Origin: Ferruginibacter lapsinanis | GTDB taxonomy: Bacteria; Bacteroidota; Bacteroidia; Chitinophagales; Chitinophagaceae | DNA length: 64,000 bases | NCBI RefSeq assembly: GCF_020783315.1 | Contig: NZ_CP086063.1 | Span: 248,001 to 312,000 of the forward strand | Direction of reading: 5' to 3' | Shown: positions 11,001-19,604 of the stretch, piece after piece | Position numbering within the stretch: position 1 is the first letter of the stretch | How the letters are laid out: each line of letters begins with the position of its first letter | Made by a program: the position numbers and the translations under genes | The notes under the pieces: model-generated | Told to the model about the DNA's origin: nothing | What the model saw: the letters and a program-made list of their open reading frames with translations, nothing else | Databases searched by the model: none

Positions 11001-11909
11001 ACTTACTTCTTCTTTCTGAACGAAAACACTCTTAATGTCTAAGTCAAGAATAGTATCGATATTGCTTTCGTCTAAAATGCTATCTCTTTCTAATACGATC
11101 TCGTTTCTTTCAAGGCTCACTACTTCACCGGTATCTTCATCCACGAAATCTTCTACCCATGTACGTAATACACGTGCAGCTAAACGTTTGCCTACATAAT
11201 TTTTCAACGTTTTCTTATCCACTTTTACTTCATCCGCCATTCCGAATAATTCAAGAATGTCTTTATCTGTTTCAAAGCCGATAGAACGTAACAATGTAGT
11301 TACAGGGAATTTTTTCTTACGATCGATGTATGCATACATCACGTTATTGATATCTGTAGCAAACTCCATCCATGCTCCTTTGAAAGGAATTACTCTTGCA
11401 GAGTATATCTTGGTTCCGTTCGGGTGAACAGATTGTCCGAAGAATACACCAGGAGAACGGTGTAACTGAGATACCACTACCCTTTCAGCACCATTGATAA
11501 CGAAAGTACCACGTGGTGTCATGTAAGGAATGTTACCTAAGAATACATCCTGAACGATGGTTTGAAAATCTACGTGTTCTTCATCATTACAACTTAAACG
11601 AAGCTTTGCTTTTAAAGGCACAGCGTAGGTCAACCCTCTTTCGATACACTCATCAATCGTGTAACGTGGAGGATCAACGAAATAATCCAAAAATTCCAGA
11701 ACGAAGATGTTACGGGTATCGGTAATAGGAAAATTTTCCTTGAATACACGGAACAATCCTTCTACGTTACGCTTATCCGGCGTAGTTTCCAACTGGAAAA
11801 AATCTTTAAAAGACTGGATTTGAATTCCTAACAAATCGGGTTGCTCTGCCAAATGTTCAATTTTACCGAAATTGATACGTTTAGCGGCGGGAGATTTAGT
11901 TGCAGACAT
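8100..11909 (-). CDS. rpoB: DNA-directed RNA polymerase subunit beta
   Basis: The 1269-residue product is the catalytic beta subunit of RNA polymerase. It matches throughout: [20 protein letters not shown] and [10 protein letters not shown] in the central core, [14 protein letters not shown] near the C-terminus, and a conserved end at GLGLDLTFE. The rifampicin-binding cluster at about residues 466-494 reads [20 protein letters not shown] and SALGPG, with the Asp, His and Ser positions usually altered in resistance being wild type, so a rifampicin-sensitive enzyme is predicted. It is oddly isolated. A terminator follows directly, no rpoC comes after it, and a divergent secreted-protein gene separates it from rplL. 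Confidence 0.99.
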   Translation of the reverse strand: MSATKSPAAKRINFGKIEHLAEQPDLLGIQIQSFKDFFQLETTPDKRNVEGLFRVFKENFPITDTRNIFVLEFLDYFVDPPRYTIDECIERGLTYAVPLKAKLRLSCNDEEHVDFQTIVQDVFLGNIPYMTPRGTFVINGAERVVVSQLHRSPGVFFGQSVHPNGTKIYSARVIPFKGAWMEFATDINNVMYAYIDRKKKFPVTTLLRSIGFETDKDILELFGMADEVKVDKKTLKNYVGKRLAARVLRTWVEDFVDEDTGEVVSLERNEIVLERDSILDESNIDTILDLDIKSVFVQKEEVSGDYAIIYNTLNKDTSNSELEAVQHIYRQLRGADAPDNETARGIIDKLFFSDKRYDLGEVGRYKINRRLGLDFPITKKVLTKDDIIAIIKTLVQLTNGKSEVDDIDHLSNRRVRTVGEQLYAQFGVGLARMARTIRERMNVRDNEVFTPVDLINARTLSSVINSFFGTSQLSQFLDQTNPLSEITHKRRISALGPGGLSRERAGFEVRDVHYSHYGRLCTIETPEGPNIGLISTLCVHAKINDMGFIETPYHKVTDGKADMKKITFLSAEEEDTAKIAQANIPMDDKGNFIEDKIKSRQTGDFPILDKGEVEYMDVAPNQIVGLSASLIPFLEHDDANRALMGSNMQRQAVPLLRPQVPIVGTGLEAKAARDARIQLHAEGNGVVEYVDGDEIHVRYNRSEIQQLVSFEDDLKIYKVTKFIRTNQETTINLRPCVVKGQKVVEGDFLTEGYATQGGEMALGRNLKVAFMPWKGYNFEDAIVISEKVVKDDWFTSIHISEFETEVRDTKLGEEELTPDIPNVSEEATKDLDQNGIIRIGAHIKEGDIIIGKITPKGESDPTPEEKLLRAIFGDKAGDAKDASLKAPSGTEGVVINKKLFQRAKKDKNAKVREKASLDKIEKTHEKNEADILELLVGKLTTLLKEKTSAGVSNNFGEVLIGKGAKFNQKNLSNIDYLNVNPLGWTGDAKVDDLINILLHNYSIKFNEELGRYKREKFNISIGDELPAGVLKLAKVYLAVKRKLKVGDKMAGRHGNKGIVSRIVRQEDMPFLEDGTPVDIVLNPLGVPSRMNLGQIYETVLGWAGEKLGVKFATPIFDGASVAEIDANITKAGLPKFGHTYLYDGETGERFDQKATVGIIYIIKLHHMVDDKMHARSIGPYSLITQQPLGGKAQFGGQRFGEMEVWALEAYGASNILQELLTLKSDDIIGRAKTYEAIVKGENIPRPGIPESFNVLVHELRGLGLDLTFE

Positions 11910-12419
11910 ATTTTAATTAAAACGTTTTAATGCTGAGAAGATCCTTATTCAATCAAGCTTTGACACAGCTGTAGCTCACTCAAAATTATAAGGACGGCAA
12001 AGTTATGAAAAAAATGGGGAATTAATTAAAAAAATAGTTTTTTTTGCCCATTTGGTAGGGTTTTTGTGAAGTGGGCCCAAAACTCACTATACCGTAGCTT
12101 TAAACCTAGTATAAATCCCCACTCTTTTTTAGGTACTTTTTCGCAATTTTTCGCTTTTTCGCAGAAATAGTAAAAATATACGTTAGTACAGTTACCGGAA
12201 GTTGGTAGTATTTTACTCGATCATATATAAAAGTCCTGAAATACCTGATGCATGATTTTTGCAGAATATTCCACACGAAATGGGTAAAAGTTGAAAACTT
12301 TTAGCTTAAAAACGTTCCGGCTTAAATTAGCTTTGTAGAATTACTGAACTGAACGTAAAAATTGCAATCCAATTGATTAATTATTCTAACTTCGCATACA
12401 GATCTATTATGTCCATCCT
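11910..12419. other. 510-bp divergent intergenic region between rpoB and a secreted-protein gene
   Basis: It holds the rpoB promoter and leader on the minus strand and the upstream region of the 12420 gene. One plus-strand TAGCTTTG at 12328-12335 fits the -7 consensus for that gene, though the -33 element is not clear. I see no ORF or RNA gene here. The TTTTTCGCAATTTTTCGC stretch near 12137 is a short direct repeat. Confidence 0.5.
11998..12005 (-). promoter_or_regulatory. Probable rpoB promoter, -7 element
   Basis: Read on the minus strand, TAACTTTG fits the Bacteroidota -7 consensus TAnnTTTG and is followed by CCGTCC. The rplK promoter candidate has the near-identical TACCTTTGCCGCCC. A second match, TAATTTTG, lies at 11981-11988. 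No clear -33 TTG was seen at the usual spacing. Confidence 0.45.
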
Positions 12420-13295
12420 ATGAAAAAATTATTATTATTCTCCATCATAGCGATAATATGCGGTAAGAACATATTAGTAGCTCAGTGCCCTCCGAGTGCT
12501 ACAGCATTTGCAATCAATTATTCTTTATGTATTCCCGAGCCTGGCTGTGCAGTTCTTTTGAATGGCTGGCCCAAAGGGGTGCTTGTTAATATATTCGGTG
12601 GCTCTCCATTACAAACCATCACCACCGTTCAAATACCCGGAACGTATCCCGAACCTGGTGTTGATAATGCTTTTGTATGTGTGCCTTGTAATGTTCCATT
12701 GGTTTTTGCTTCTACTGTGCCCGGAGCTACCAATGGCTGTGTAATTATCAGCACCATAAGTGTTCCGATAAAATTAAGCCGCTTTGAAGCCATCCCTTCG
12801 GCCGGAAATACATGTAACATTGAATGGTCTGCCTCTTCACAAACAGGAAGTGAGAAATTTGTGATAGAAAGAAGTGTTGATGGTAAGAATTTTGCTGAAT
12901 TGGCTACTGTATATGCGTTGAAGACTGATAACGTAGAAAAGAACTATTCGTACACCGATAAAATACCTAATCAACCTCAACTTTTTTATCGCATCAAAAC
13001 AGTAGAGATCACCGGAAAGTTATCTTACTCAACTACTGTTTCCGTTAAAAACAAGGCTGATTTTGGTATGAGCATTTATCCTAATCCGGCTATCAATACT
13101 TTTAAAGTAAATGTTTCTCCTCAACACCTGCCTGCGCTGATAAAAATTTATAATGCCCAGGGAGAAATTGTTTATTCAGCCAAAACAACCGAACCTACTG
13201 TAGAGGTTAAAGAAAAAATACCAAGTGGTGTTTATTCTGTGAAGGTATTTAGTGCCAACAATATTTTACTTACGCAAAAAATGATCAAACAATAA
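12420..13295 (+). CDS. Secreted protein with T9SS type A sorting tail
   Basis: The 291-residue product has a signal peptide (about residues 1-21, ending LVAQ), a Cys-rich N-terminal region of unknown function (Cys pairs in CPP, PEPGC and VPCN contexts) and a fibronectin-like segment at about 118-205 (VIERSVDGKNF, YSYTDK, FYRIK). A C-terminal Por-secretion tail begins at about residue 218 with IYPNPA and ends SGVYSVKVFSANN. The tail marks it for export across the outer membrane by the type IX system. The gene sits between rplL and rpoB on the opposite strand, an unusual place for cargo. Substrate unknown. Confidence 0.85.
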   Translation: MKKLLLFSIIAIICGKNILVAQCPPSATAFAINYSLCIPEPGCAVLLNGWPKGVLVNIFGGSPLQTITTVQIPGTYPEPGVDNAFVCVPCNVPLVFASTVPGATNGCVIISTISVPIKLSRFEAIPSAGNTCNIEWSASSQTGSEKFVIERSVDGKNFAELATVYALKTDNVEKNYSYTDKIPNQPQLFYRIKTVEITGKLSYSTTVSVKNKADFGMSIYPNPAINTFKVNVSPQHLPALIKIYNAQGEIVYSAKTTEPTVEVKEKIPSGVYSVKVFSANNILLTQKMIKQ

Positions 13296-13335
13296 GTTTG
13301 GTCAATTAACTTATTTCTCACACTGATTGAAAGCA

Positions 13336-13367
13336 AAAAGCCGACCTACTTGCGTAGACCGGCTTTT
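13336..13367. terminator. Bidirectional terminator between the T9SS cargo gene and rplL
   Basis: AAAAGCC and GGCTTTT arms with an inner near-complementary CCTAC/GTAG stem form a symmetric hairpin with A and T runs on both sides. It can end both the plus-strand 12420 gene and the minus-strand rplL transcript. Confidence 0.75.
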
Positions 13368-13394
13368 AAAGCTATGTTAGAAACTACTTAGAAA

Positions 13395-13766
13395 TTAAGC
13401 TACTTCAACTTCAGCACCAGCTTCAGTTAATTTAGCTTTTAATTCGTCAGCAGTTGCTTTATCAACACCTTCTTTAACTGGTTTTGGAGCGCCATCAACT
13501 AAATCTTTAGCTTCTTTCAATCCTAATCCTGTTAATTCTTTAACGATTTTTACAACCGCTAATTTGTTAGCACCACCGCTTTTCAATATTACATTGAACG
13601 ATGTTTTTTCTTCAGCAGCAGCAGCTTCGCCACCACCAGCACTTACTACAACTGCAGCTGCAGCTGGTTCAATACCGTACTCTGATTTTAAAAATTCTGC
13701 TAATTCTTGTACGTCTTTTACAGTTAAGTTTACTAAACTTTCTGCTAATGCTTTTACGTCTGCCAT
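13395..13766 (-). CDS. rplL: 50S ribosomal protein L7/L12
   Basis: The 123-residue stalk protein has the usual N-terminal dimerisation helices ([20 protein letters not shown]), an Ala/Gly hinge at about 36-52 and the conserved C-terminal factor-binding domain ([20 protein letters not shown], then [13 protein letters not shown]). It recruits translation GTPases to the ribosome. It is the last gene of rplK-rplA-rplJ-rplL, and a terminator follows, so rpoB is not in this transcript. Confidence 0.99.
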   Translation of the reverse strand: MADVKALAESLVNLTVKDVQELAEFLKSEYGIEPAAAAVVVSAGGGEAAAAEEKTSFNVILKSGGANKLAVVKIVKELTGLGLKEAKDLVDGAPKPVKEGVDKATADELKAKLTEAGAEVEVA

Positions 13767-13879
13767 AATGTTTAATTTTTTCCGCCTTCAAAGTTTTCAC
13801 TCCGGCGGAGAGTTTAAAAAAATTGTTTGGTGCCTCTTTTGCCTGAGACAAGGCATATCATTTAATGATTTAAATGCAA

Positions 13880-14500
13880 TTATTCAGCTGCAGGAGCTTC
13901 TGCCGCTGCGTCTGCTGCCGGAGCTTCAGGAGCAGCTGGTGCTTCTGTTGCTGGTGCTGCCGCTTCTACTGCAGGAGCAGCTACTTCAGCAACAACTTCT
14001 TCTGCGGCTTTAGCTGCGTCTTTGTTTTGTAACGCACCCAATACACGTTGTATTGGAGATTGTAACAATCCAATAACTTCACCAATCAACTCATTCTTAG
14101 TTTTAATTTGAGTAAGCGCTTTCAATTGATTGTCGCCTACAAAAATATCACCGTTGATGAATGCTGCTTTTAATTCAGGTTTTTCGCCTTTGCTTTCTTT
14201 CCTGAATCCGCTTAAAATTAAAGCTGGTTCTTTAGGATTTTCGCTGAACAATAATGCAGTTACTTTATGCAAAGAATCATACACTCCTGTATATTTTTCA
14301 GCATCTAATCCTTCCAATGCTTTTCTGATCAGAGTATTTTTAGCAACTCTCATTTCCACTTGCTTGTTAAAGCAATGGCGACGAAGTTGACTAACTTGCG
14401 CTACCGTTAAACTTTCGGTATCAGTTACGTAGAAGTTATTGTACTGAGAGAATTTTTCTTTCAGTGCAACAATTACGTCGTTTTTTTCTTGTTTAGTCAT
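13880..14500 (-). CDS. rplJ: 50S ribosomal protein L10
   Basis: The 206-residue product forms the base of the L7/L12 stalk. The core is typical (MTKQEKNDVIVALKEKFSQY, then LRRHCFNKQVEMRVAKNTLI). The last 45 residues are an unusual Ala/Pro/Glu-rich tail that makes it longer than the common 165-175 residues. The tail is probably disordered. The gap to rplL (13767-13879) contains a small TCCGCC/GGCGGA hairpin that may adjust L12 expression (inference). Confidence 0.98.
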   Translation of the reverse strand: MTKQEKNDVIVALKEKFSQYNNFYVTDTESLTVAQVSQLRRHCFNKQVEMRVAKNTLIRKALEGLDAEKYTGVYDSLHKVTALLFSENPKEPALILSGFRKESKGEKPELKAAFINGDIFVGDNQLKALTQIKTKNELIGEVIGLLQSPIQRVLGALQNKDAAKAAEEVVAEVAAPAVEAAAPATEAPAAPEAPAADAAAEAPAAE

Positions 14501-14529
14501 GACTAATATTTTTTAATCTCTGGTGAGAC

Positions 14530-15219
14530 TTAGTTAGAAACAGATTTAGTGTCAATTAAAATACCCGGGCTCATGGTACTTGCCATGCTAACACCTTTCA
14601 GGTAAGTTCCTTTAGAAGAAGATGGTTTTAGTTTTACCAATGCATTGATCAATTCCTGACTGTTTTCAGCAATTTTTTCTGCACTGAAACTTACACGGCC
14701 GATAGAAGCATGTATGATACCTACTTTATCAACTTTGAAAGCAATTTTACCACCTTTCACTTCGTTTACTGCACCAGCTACATCATTAGTAACTGTACCG
14801 GTTTTAGGATTCGGCATTAAGTTACGAGGACCTAATACTTTACCTAGTTTACCAATTTTAGGCATTACAGCAGGAGTAGCGATGATAACATCAATATCTG
14901 TCCATCCACCTTCAATTTTTGCAACGAATTCGTCTAACCCAACATAATCAGCACCGGCAGCTTTTGCAGATTCCTCTTTATCAGGAGTACAAAGCACTAA
15001 TACTTTTTTAGTTTTACCGGTACCGTGTGGTAATGAAACCGTACCACGGATAGCCTGGTCAGCTTTTTTAGGATCAACTCCTAATTTAATATGCAAATCA
15101 ACAGAACTGTCGAATTTGGTAGTGTTTAATTCTTTAACTAAGGAAGAAGCTTCTTTTAAAGAGTAAGCTTTGTTAACATCAACCTTAGCGTTGGCTAATT
15201 TTCTTTTTTTAGTAATCAT
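14530..15219 (-). CDS. rplA: 50S ribosomal protein L1
   Basis: The 229-residue product has normal family length. It carries the L1 signature region ([20 protein letters not shown]) and the conserved [16 protein letters not shown] segment. It binds 23S rRNA at the L1 stalk and in many bacteria represses its own operon. It lies 25 bp after rplK and 29 bp before rplJ, consistent with a single transcript. Confidence 0.99.
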   Translation of the reverse strand: MITKKRKLANAKVDVNKAYSLKEASSLVKELNTTKFDSSVDLHIKLGVDPKKADQAIRGTVSLPHGTGKTKKVLVLCTPDKEESAKAAGADYVGLDEFVAKIEGGWTDIDVIIATPAVMPKIGKLGKVLGPRNLMPNPKTGTVTNDVAGAVNEVKGGKIAFKVDKVGIIHASIGRVSFSAEKIAENSQELINALVKLKPSSSKGTYLKGVSMASTMSPGILIDTKSVSN

Positions 15220-15244
15220 TTTCTAAAATTTTTGTGGTTGATAA

Positions 15245-15688
15245 TTAATTTTCCCAAGGAGCTTTTCCGTCAACAGTTAAACCCATGCTACGTGCAGTAC
15301 CTGCAACCATGCTCATTGCACTGTTTAGGGTAAATGCGTTTAAATCGGCCATTTTATCCTCAGCGATCGCTTGTACTTGCGCCCAGGTAACTTTACCAAC
15401 TTTTACACGGTTTGGTTCTTTACTACCACTTTGTAATTTTGCCGCTTCCATTAATTGAACTGCAGCCGGTGGAGTTTTAATGATAAATTCGAAAGACTTA
15501 TCAGCGAAAACTGTGATAAGAACGGGAAGAACTTTCCCTTGTTTATCCTGGGTTCTAGCATTGAATTGCTTACAGAACTCCATGATATTGATACCTTTAG
15601 AACCTAATGCAGGTCCGATTGGTGGTGCAGGATTGGCTTGACCGCCTTTACACTGCAATTTCACATAACCTGTGATTTCTTTTGCCAT
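15245..15688 (-). CDS. rplK: 50S ribosomal protein L11
   Basis: The 147-residue product shows the L11 N-terminal proline-rich signature ([20 protein letters not shown]) and the C-terminal rRNA-binding domain ([20 protein letters not shown]). It forms part of the GTPase-associated centre. First gene of the rplKAJL operon. The nusG, secE and tRNA genes that usually precede it are absent; a divergent DUF2130 gene lies upstream. Confidence 0.99.
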   Translation of the reverse strand: MAKEITGYVKLQCKGGQANPAPPIGPALGSKGINIMEFCKQFNARTQDKQGKVLPVLITVFADKSFEFIIKTPPAAVQLMEAAKLQSGSKEPNRVKVGKVTWAQVQAIAEDKMADLNAFTLNSAMSMVAGTARSMGLTVDGKAPWEN

Positions 15689-15774
15689 GTTGTTACATTT
15701 TTTGGTGATAGCGTGCCGTCATTTTAACGACACTCCCAATACAATAAATTCCTATAAAGAACTATTTGGGGCGG

Positions 15775-15782
15775 CAAAGGTA
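15775..15782 (-). promoter_or_regulatory. Probable rplK operon promoter, -7 element
   Basis: On the minus strand TACCTTTG matches TAnnTTTG, followed by CCGCCC, as at the rpoB promoter candidate (CCGTCC). It lies 87 bp upstream of the rplK start. The -33 element is not clear. Confidence 0.45.
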
Positions 15783-15886
15783 TAGAATAATTATGAATTA
15801 TGTGTTATAAATTATGATTTTTTTGGGGCTTTTTACTTTTATAGCCATATTGAGCCTTAGTTCCGGCTTTTCGCTGCAATCTTTTA

Positions 15887-16002
15887 TTTCACAGAGAAAC
15901 ACTGAAGAATCACAAAGATACACCGAGAGGGTATTGTTCTTCAAATGTTTATGAGCTCTCTGTAAAACTCTGTGCAATCTCTGTGAATCTTTGTGTAAGA
16001 AT
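15887..16002. repeat. Dispersed CACAGAG/CTCTGTG inverted repeat region
   Basis: The left half carries CACAGAGAAACACTG and ATCACAAAGATACACCGAGA. The right half carries CTCTGTAAAACTCTGTGC and CTCTGTGAATCTTTGTG, which pair imperfectly with the left. It resembles short palindromic intergenic elements scattered in Bacteroidota genomes. It occupies most of the space between rplK and the DUF2130 gene. Confidence 0.5.
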
Positions 16003-16035
16003 TCCCTTCTTCTTATCTTGTAAAAAAATTGTGAA

Positions 16036-17190
16036 ATGGCGAATGAAATAACATGTCCCAGTTGCGGACATCAGTTTGAATTGAATGAAAGCCTCAAAAA
16101 TGAGGTAGAGAAAGAACTGCGTGGCAAAATGGTTGACTGGCAAAAGAAAAAAGAAGAAGAATTTGAAAAAAATAAACTTGCTGTAGAAGCAGCCGCTCAA
16201 AAAAAAGCAGCCGAACAATTTGCTTCGCAATTAAAATCTTTTGAAGAAGATGCTAAAATTAAAAGTCAGCAGCTACAGGAACTGCAAAAGAAAGAACTCG
16301 ACCTGCTGAGAGATAAAAATGCACTGGAAGAAAAACAAAAGAACCTTGAAGTAGAAATTGAAAAGCGTTTCCTGGAAAAAAGAAAAGAGATCGAAGATTC
16401 TGCTATCAAAAGAGAACAGGAGATCTTTGATCTTAAAACAAAAGAATACAAGTTGCAAATGGAGCAACAGCAAAAACTCATTGAAGAATTAAAACGTAAG
16501 AGTGAACAGGGCAGTATGCAATTACAAGGCGAAAGCCAGGAGATATTGCTGGAAGAAATTTTAAAGGAACATTTCCCGTTTGATCTTATTGCAGAAGTAG
16601 GTAAAGGTGTAGAGGGAGCCGATTGTATTCAAACTGTAAGAAACAATACAGGACAGGAATGTGGTAAAATAATTTATGAAAGCAAACGTACAAAAGGATG
16701 GAGCGGTGCATGGATCGATAAACTAAAAAATGATAAGCGTAACAGCGGAGCTGATTTTGCAATATTGGTTACACAAACATTTCCGAAGGATATGGAGAAA
16801 TTTGGAGAGAAAGATGGTGTGTGGGTTTGTACATTCAATGAAGTGGGCAGTCTGGCACATGCATTAAGAAGTGCTATCATCAGAATAAATGAAGAACAGA
16901 AAAAGCATGAGAACAAAGGTGATAAAATGCAAATGCTCTATGATTATTTGACCGGTAATGAATTCCGTGGACAAATGGAATCTATTGTAGAGGGTTTTAT
17001 GGCCATGAAACAGGGTATTTCCAAAGAGCGTATCCAGATGGAAAAGATCTGGAAGGAAAGAGAAAAACAATTAGAAAAAGTATTGATCAGTACCAGCGGC
17101 ATGTACGGTTCGGTAAAAGGCATTGCCGGTGCTTCAGTGGGTGATATTCCTTTATTAGATGGAGGTGATGATAATTTGTTAGAGGAGTAA
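16036..17190 (+). CDS. DUF2130 family protein
   Basis: A 384-residue protein. It begins with a short zinc-ribbon-like motif (CPSCGHQF, residues 7-14) and continues with a long charged coiled coil (about 20-165). The C-terminal DUF2130 domain contains IIYESKRTKGWSGAW and GADFAILVT, which fit the Glu-x-Lys core of a PD-(D/E)XK nuclease-like fold as proposed for this family. A second helical segment ends in a Gly/Asp-rich tail. Function is not established; a DNA-related role is an inference from the fold. The stop at 17190 is adjacent to the start of the next gene at 17192, so the two are probably cotranscribed. Confidence 0.85.
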   Translation: MANEITCPSCGHQFELNESLKNEVEKELRGKMVDWQKKKEEEFEKNKLAVEAAAQKKAAEQFASQLKSFEEDAKIKSQQLQELQKKELDLLRDKNALEEKQKNLEVEIEKRFLEKRKEIEDSAIKREQEIFDLKTKEYKLQMEQQQKLIEELKRKSEQGSMQLQGESQEILLEEILKEHFPFDLIAEVGKGVEGADCIQTVRNNTGQECGKIIYESKRTKGWSGAWIDKLKNDKRNSGADFAILVTQTFPKDMEKFGEKDGVWVCTFNEVGSLAHALRSAIIRINEEQKKHENKGDKMQMLYDYLTGNEFRGQMESIVEGFMAMKQGISKERIQMEKIWKEREKQLEKVLISTSGMYGSVKGIAGASVGDIPLLDGGDDNLLEE

Positions 17191-17191
17191 T

Positions 17192-18259
17192 ATGCCGCAA
17201 GCCCCAACCGAACATATTGTTCCTTTTACTGTTGATGATGTCACTTACTTTATTGACACCACACATCTGCCCTCAGGTTTTGATACCCTTAGCGCTGATT
17301 TACAAAATAAGATCATCTTAAAAACATACAAAAACGACTCGGCTTCATTTGCAGCATATGAAAAACCGAATCTTTTTCCAATGTATTGCTTTGTAATATT
17401 CTTTATTATCCTTTTTGTTTGGGGAGTTATACAAGTGATCAAACGTTTCAAATATTACTCAAGTAATCTCAATTATGTAAACCCGGATTATTACGAGACG
17501 GGGCCTTATTCTACGAAATGGGTAGATATTGATGAGTCTCCTAAACCAAGCTACCTCATATATCATGGCAACACTCTAAATTTTTCAAGAATTACTCTAA
17601 CCACTGTTTTATTCAAACATTTTCCGTTTTATAACTCTCTTGATGGATTTGAAAAAGACAAATTCATCAATCGCCTGGAAAAATTCATCGAATCAAAGAT
17701 CTTTATTATTCATGATGAAAGCGGCTTTAGAGAAATGCCAATCCTTATCAGTGCCAGCGCCATTCAACTCACATTCGGACTTGAGAAATATTTACTACCC
17801 TATTTTGATACTATTAATATCTATCCCCAGGAGTTTTTGGGCGTACAACCCTTTATCCGGTTTTTAGAGGGGAATGTTTCCGGTAATACCATTAATCTTT
17901 CCTGGAAACACTTTTTGGAAGGCTTTCAGTTTCCTGAGGACGGAGAAAATGTGGGATTGCATGAAATGTCTCACGCCCTATACTACCAAACTTTTGTAGT
18001 AGGCGAATCTGTTGACAATGATTTTAAAAATACTTTTGAAACATTTAATATTAGTGGGAACAAAGCTTTTGCTGAGGAGCATGCTTTAAAAAAGGACCTC
18101 TATTCAGATTATGCAATGAAGAATTTCCAGGAATTCTGGGCAGAAAGTATAGAGATATTTTTTGAAAAACCTTTACAGATGAGAGCTGTTCATCCAGAGT
18201 TATATGCCGCAATGAGCGATTTGCTGAACCAATCCCCTGCAGACAGGATAAAAGCATAA
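17192..18259 (+). CDS. Zinc-dependent peptidase, MtfA (M90) family
   Basis: The 355-residue product has one membrane helix at about residues 64-84 (MYCFVIFFIILFVWGVIQVI). The cytosolic-type catalytic domain carries the zinc motif HEMSH at about residue 257 (GLHEMSHALYYQ) and the downstream glutamate in FWAESIEIFFEKP. This is the MtfA pattern; E. coli MtfA is soluble and acts on Mlc, so the membrane anchor here is a difference. The start ATG at 17192 directly follows the DUF2130 stop. A strong terminator follows. Confidence 0.85.
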   Translation: MPQAPTEHIVPFTVDDVTYFIDTTHLPSGFDTLSADLQNKIILKTYKNDSASFAAYEKPNLFPMYCFVIFFIILFVWGVIQVIKRFKYYSSNLNYVNPDYYETGPYSTKWVDIDESPKPSYLIYHGNTLNFSRITLTTVLFKHFPFYNSLDGFEKDKFINRLEKFIESKIFIIHDESGFREMPILISASAIQLTFGLEKYLLPYFDTINIYPQEFLGVQPFIRFLEGNVSGNTINLSWKHFLEGFQFPEDGENVGLHEMSHALYYQTFVVGESVDNDFKNTFETFNISGNKAFAEEHALKKDLYSDYAMKNFQEFWAESIEIFFEKPLQMRAVHPELYAAMSDLLNQSPADRIKA

Positions 18260-18264
18260 TAAAA

Positions 18265-18290
18265 ACGGGCTTCGTGAGAAGCCCGTCTAA
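18265..18290 (+). terminator. Terminator after the MtfA-like gene
   Basis: ACGGGC and GCCCGT arms around TTCGTGAGAA, six bases after the stop codon. The T-run is short, so strength is uncertain. Confidence 0.6.
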
Positions 18291-18383
18291 TCGAAAACCA
18301 TTAACCATTAAACCTTATCCTATGAAAAACCAATTATATAGTCGATTAGTTTTTCGAATTGGTTGCATGGTTGTAAAAAAAAA

Positions 18384-18911
18384 TTACCAAGTTTTTGAAA
18401 AAGTTTTTAAAAACTCAGGAAAAGTCTTTGTTTTATAGCCCCCATCTCCAAAATATTTCAATGGAGATTCCAATTCTCCGGGCTTAAAAAAACCGGGTAA
18501 AGGCGCCGGCTGGGCATTTATTGAAGGTAATAATACAGTGGTTGGATAACTCATATTGCCCTGCGATAAATAAACGGCCAGGTCATTGGCCCTGTACCTG
18601 CTGTTATAAGAATATATCTTTCCATCCCATTGTATCGGCTTTTTAAACTCAGCATTCAACTTTACCGGATAATAATTCTGATTGATATAATTGGCAACAG
18701 CTTCATTCTGATATGTTTCCCTGTCCATCACTTTACACCATCCGCACCAGTCTGTGTAAAGGTCTACCAATATCGGCTTGGGAGTTTTTATATACGCTTC
18801 CTGCATTTCTTCCACACTCATCCATTGTACCTTTGCCTTTTTAGGGGCAATAAAAGAAACCGCAACCACGAAAAAAGTTGTTACCGCTAAAAAATTAATA
18901 ACCTTTTGCAT
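18384..18911 (-). CDS. Thioredoxin-fold protein with CGWC motif
   Basis: The 175-residue product has an N-terminal hydrophobic segment (about residues 5-22), probably a signal peptide or anchor, then a thioredoxin-like domain with VDLYTDWCGWCKVMDRETYQ at about 48-67. The CGWC active site and the conserved Thr-Pro-like YPTTVLL segment suit a periplasmic disulfide or thiol reductase related to DUF255-type proteins. The partner protein is unknown. It is divergent from ubiX with only 43 bp between starts. Confidence 0.8.
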   Translation of the reverse strand: MQKVINFLAVTTFFVVAVSFIAPKKAKVQWMSVEEMQEAYIKTPKPILVDLYTDWCGWCKVMDRETYQNEAVANYINQNYYPVKLNAEFKKPIQWDGKIYSYNSRYRANDLAVYLSQGNMSYPTTVLLPSINAQPAPLPGFFKPGELESPLKYFGDGGYKTKTFPEFLKTFSKTW

Positions 18912-18954
18912 AAATAATTGTTTAGTAGCTTAGCTATTTACTTAAATAAAAATA

Positions 18955-19512
18955 ATGAATAAAATTGTTGTAGCCATTACAGGTGCCAGTGGATCTATCT
19001 ACGCCAAGGTTTTACTCGACAAATTACTTGCCATAAAAAATCAATGGGATGAAATTGGTGTAATTTTAACAGAGAATGCCAAAACTGTTTGGCAAACGGA
19101 ATTAGATAACGAGCGCTACACCAATTACCCTTTTAAATTCTATACCCAACAGGATTTCAATGCCCCTTTTGCATCAGGTTCCGGCAAATATAATATCATG
19201 TTGATCGTTCCGTGCAGTATGGGCACATTGGGCAGGATTGCAGGTGGCATCAGCAACGATCTGATCAGCAGAGCTGCAGATGTGATGCTGAAAGAAAGGC
19301 GCACACTTATCTGTGTAGCAAGAGACACTCCTTATAGCCTGATCCATATCCGAAATATGGAAACCATCACTTTAGCCGGGGGCATCATTTGTCCGGCTAC
19401 GCCGTCTTTTTACAGTAAACCAAAAACATTGGAAGATGTGGCAGCAACTGTTGTTGATCGTGTTTTAGATCTTGCAGGGCTGGATATTAGTACTTATCGC
19501 TGGGGAGAATGA
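18955..19512 (+). CDS. ubiX: UbiX family flavin prenyltransferase
   Basis: The 185-residue flavoprotein transfers a dimethylallyl group to FMN, making the prenyl-FMN cofactor used by UbiD-type decarboxylases. It shows the family start (VVAITGASGSIYAKVLL), the phosphate/FMN site PCSMGTLGRIAGGISNDLIS, and the C-terminal RDTPYSLIHIRNM and CPATPSFYSKP segments. Length is normal. No ubiD is in the window; in Bacteroidota it may serve menaquinone synthesis through a UbiD partner elsewhere. Confidence 0.92.
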   Translation: MNKIVVAITGASGSIYAKVLLDKLLAIKNQWDEIGVILTENAKTVWQTELDNERYTNYPFKFYTQQDFNAPFASGSGKYNIMLIVPCSMGTLGRIAGGISNDLISRAADVMLKERRTLICVARDTPYSLIHIRNMETITLAGGIICPATPSFYSKPKTLEDVAATVVDRVLDLAGLDISTYRWGE

Positions 19513-19604
19513 AAGAACACTGACGGCACCGATCAAACTGAGTACCACTAATAAAAAATAAGTGATCATGAGTTCAATAAGTCAAATCAGTGTTCTGCAA
19601 ATAA

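Noticed and set aside
9010..11725. Several plus-strand ORFs within rpoB
   Set aside because: Antisense shadows of a highly conserved essential gene.
19514..19596. AGAACACTGA...TCAGTGTTCT inverted repeat between ubiX and lolA as a terminator
   Set aside because: The 62-base loop and the lack of a T-run make a simple terminator unlikely; left as a minor inverted repeat.
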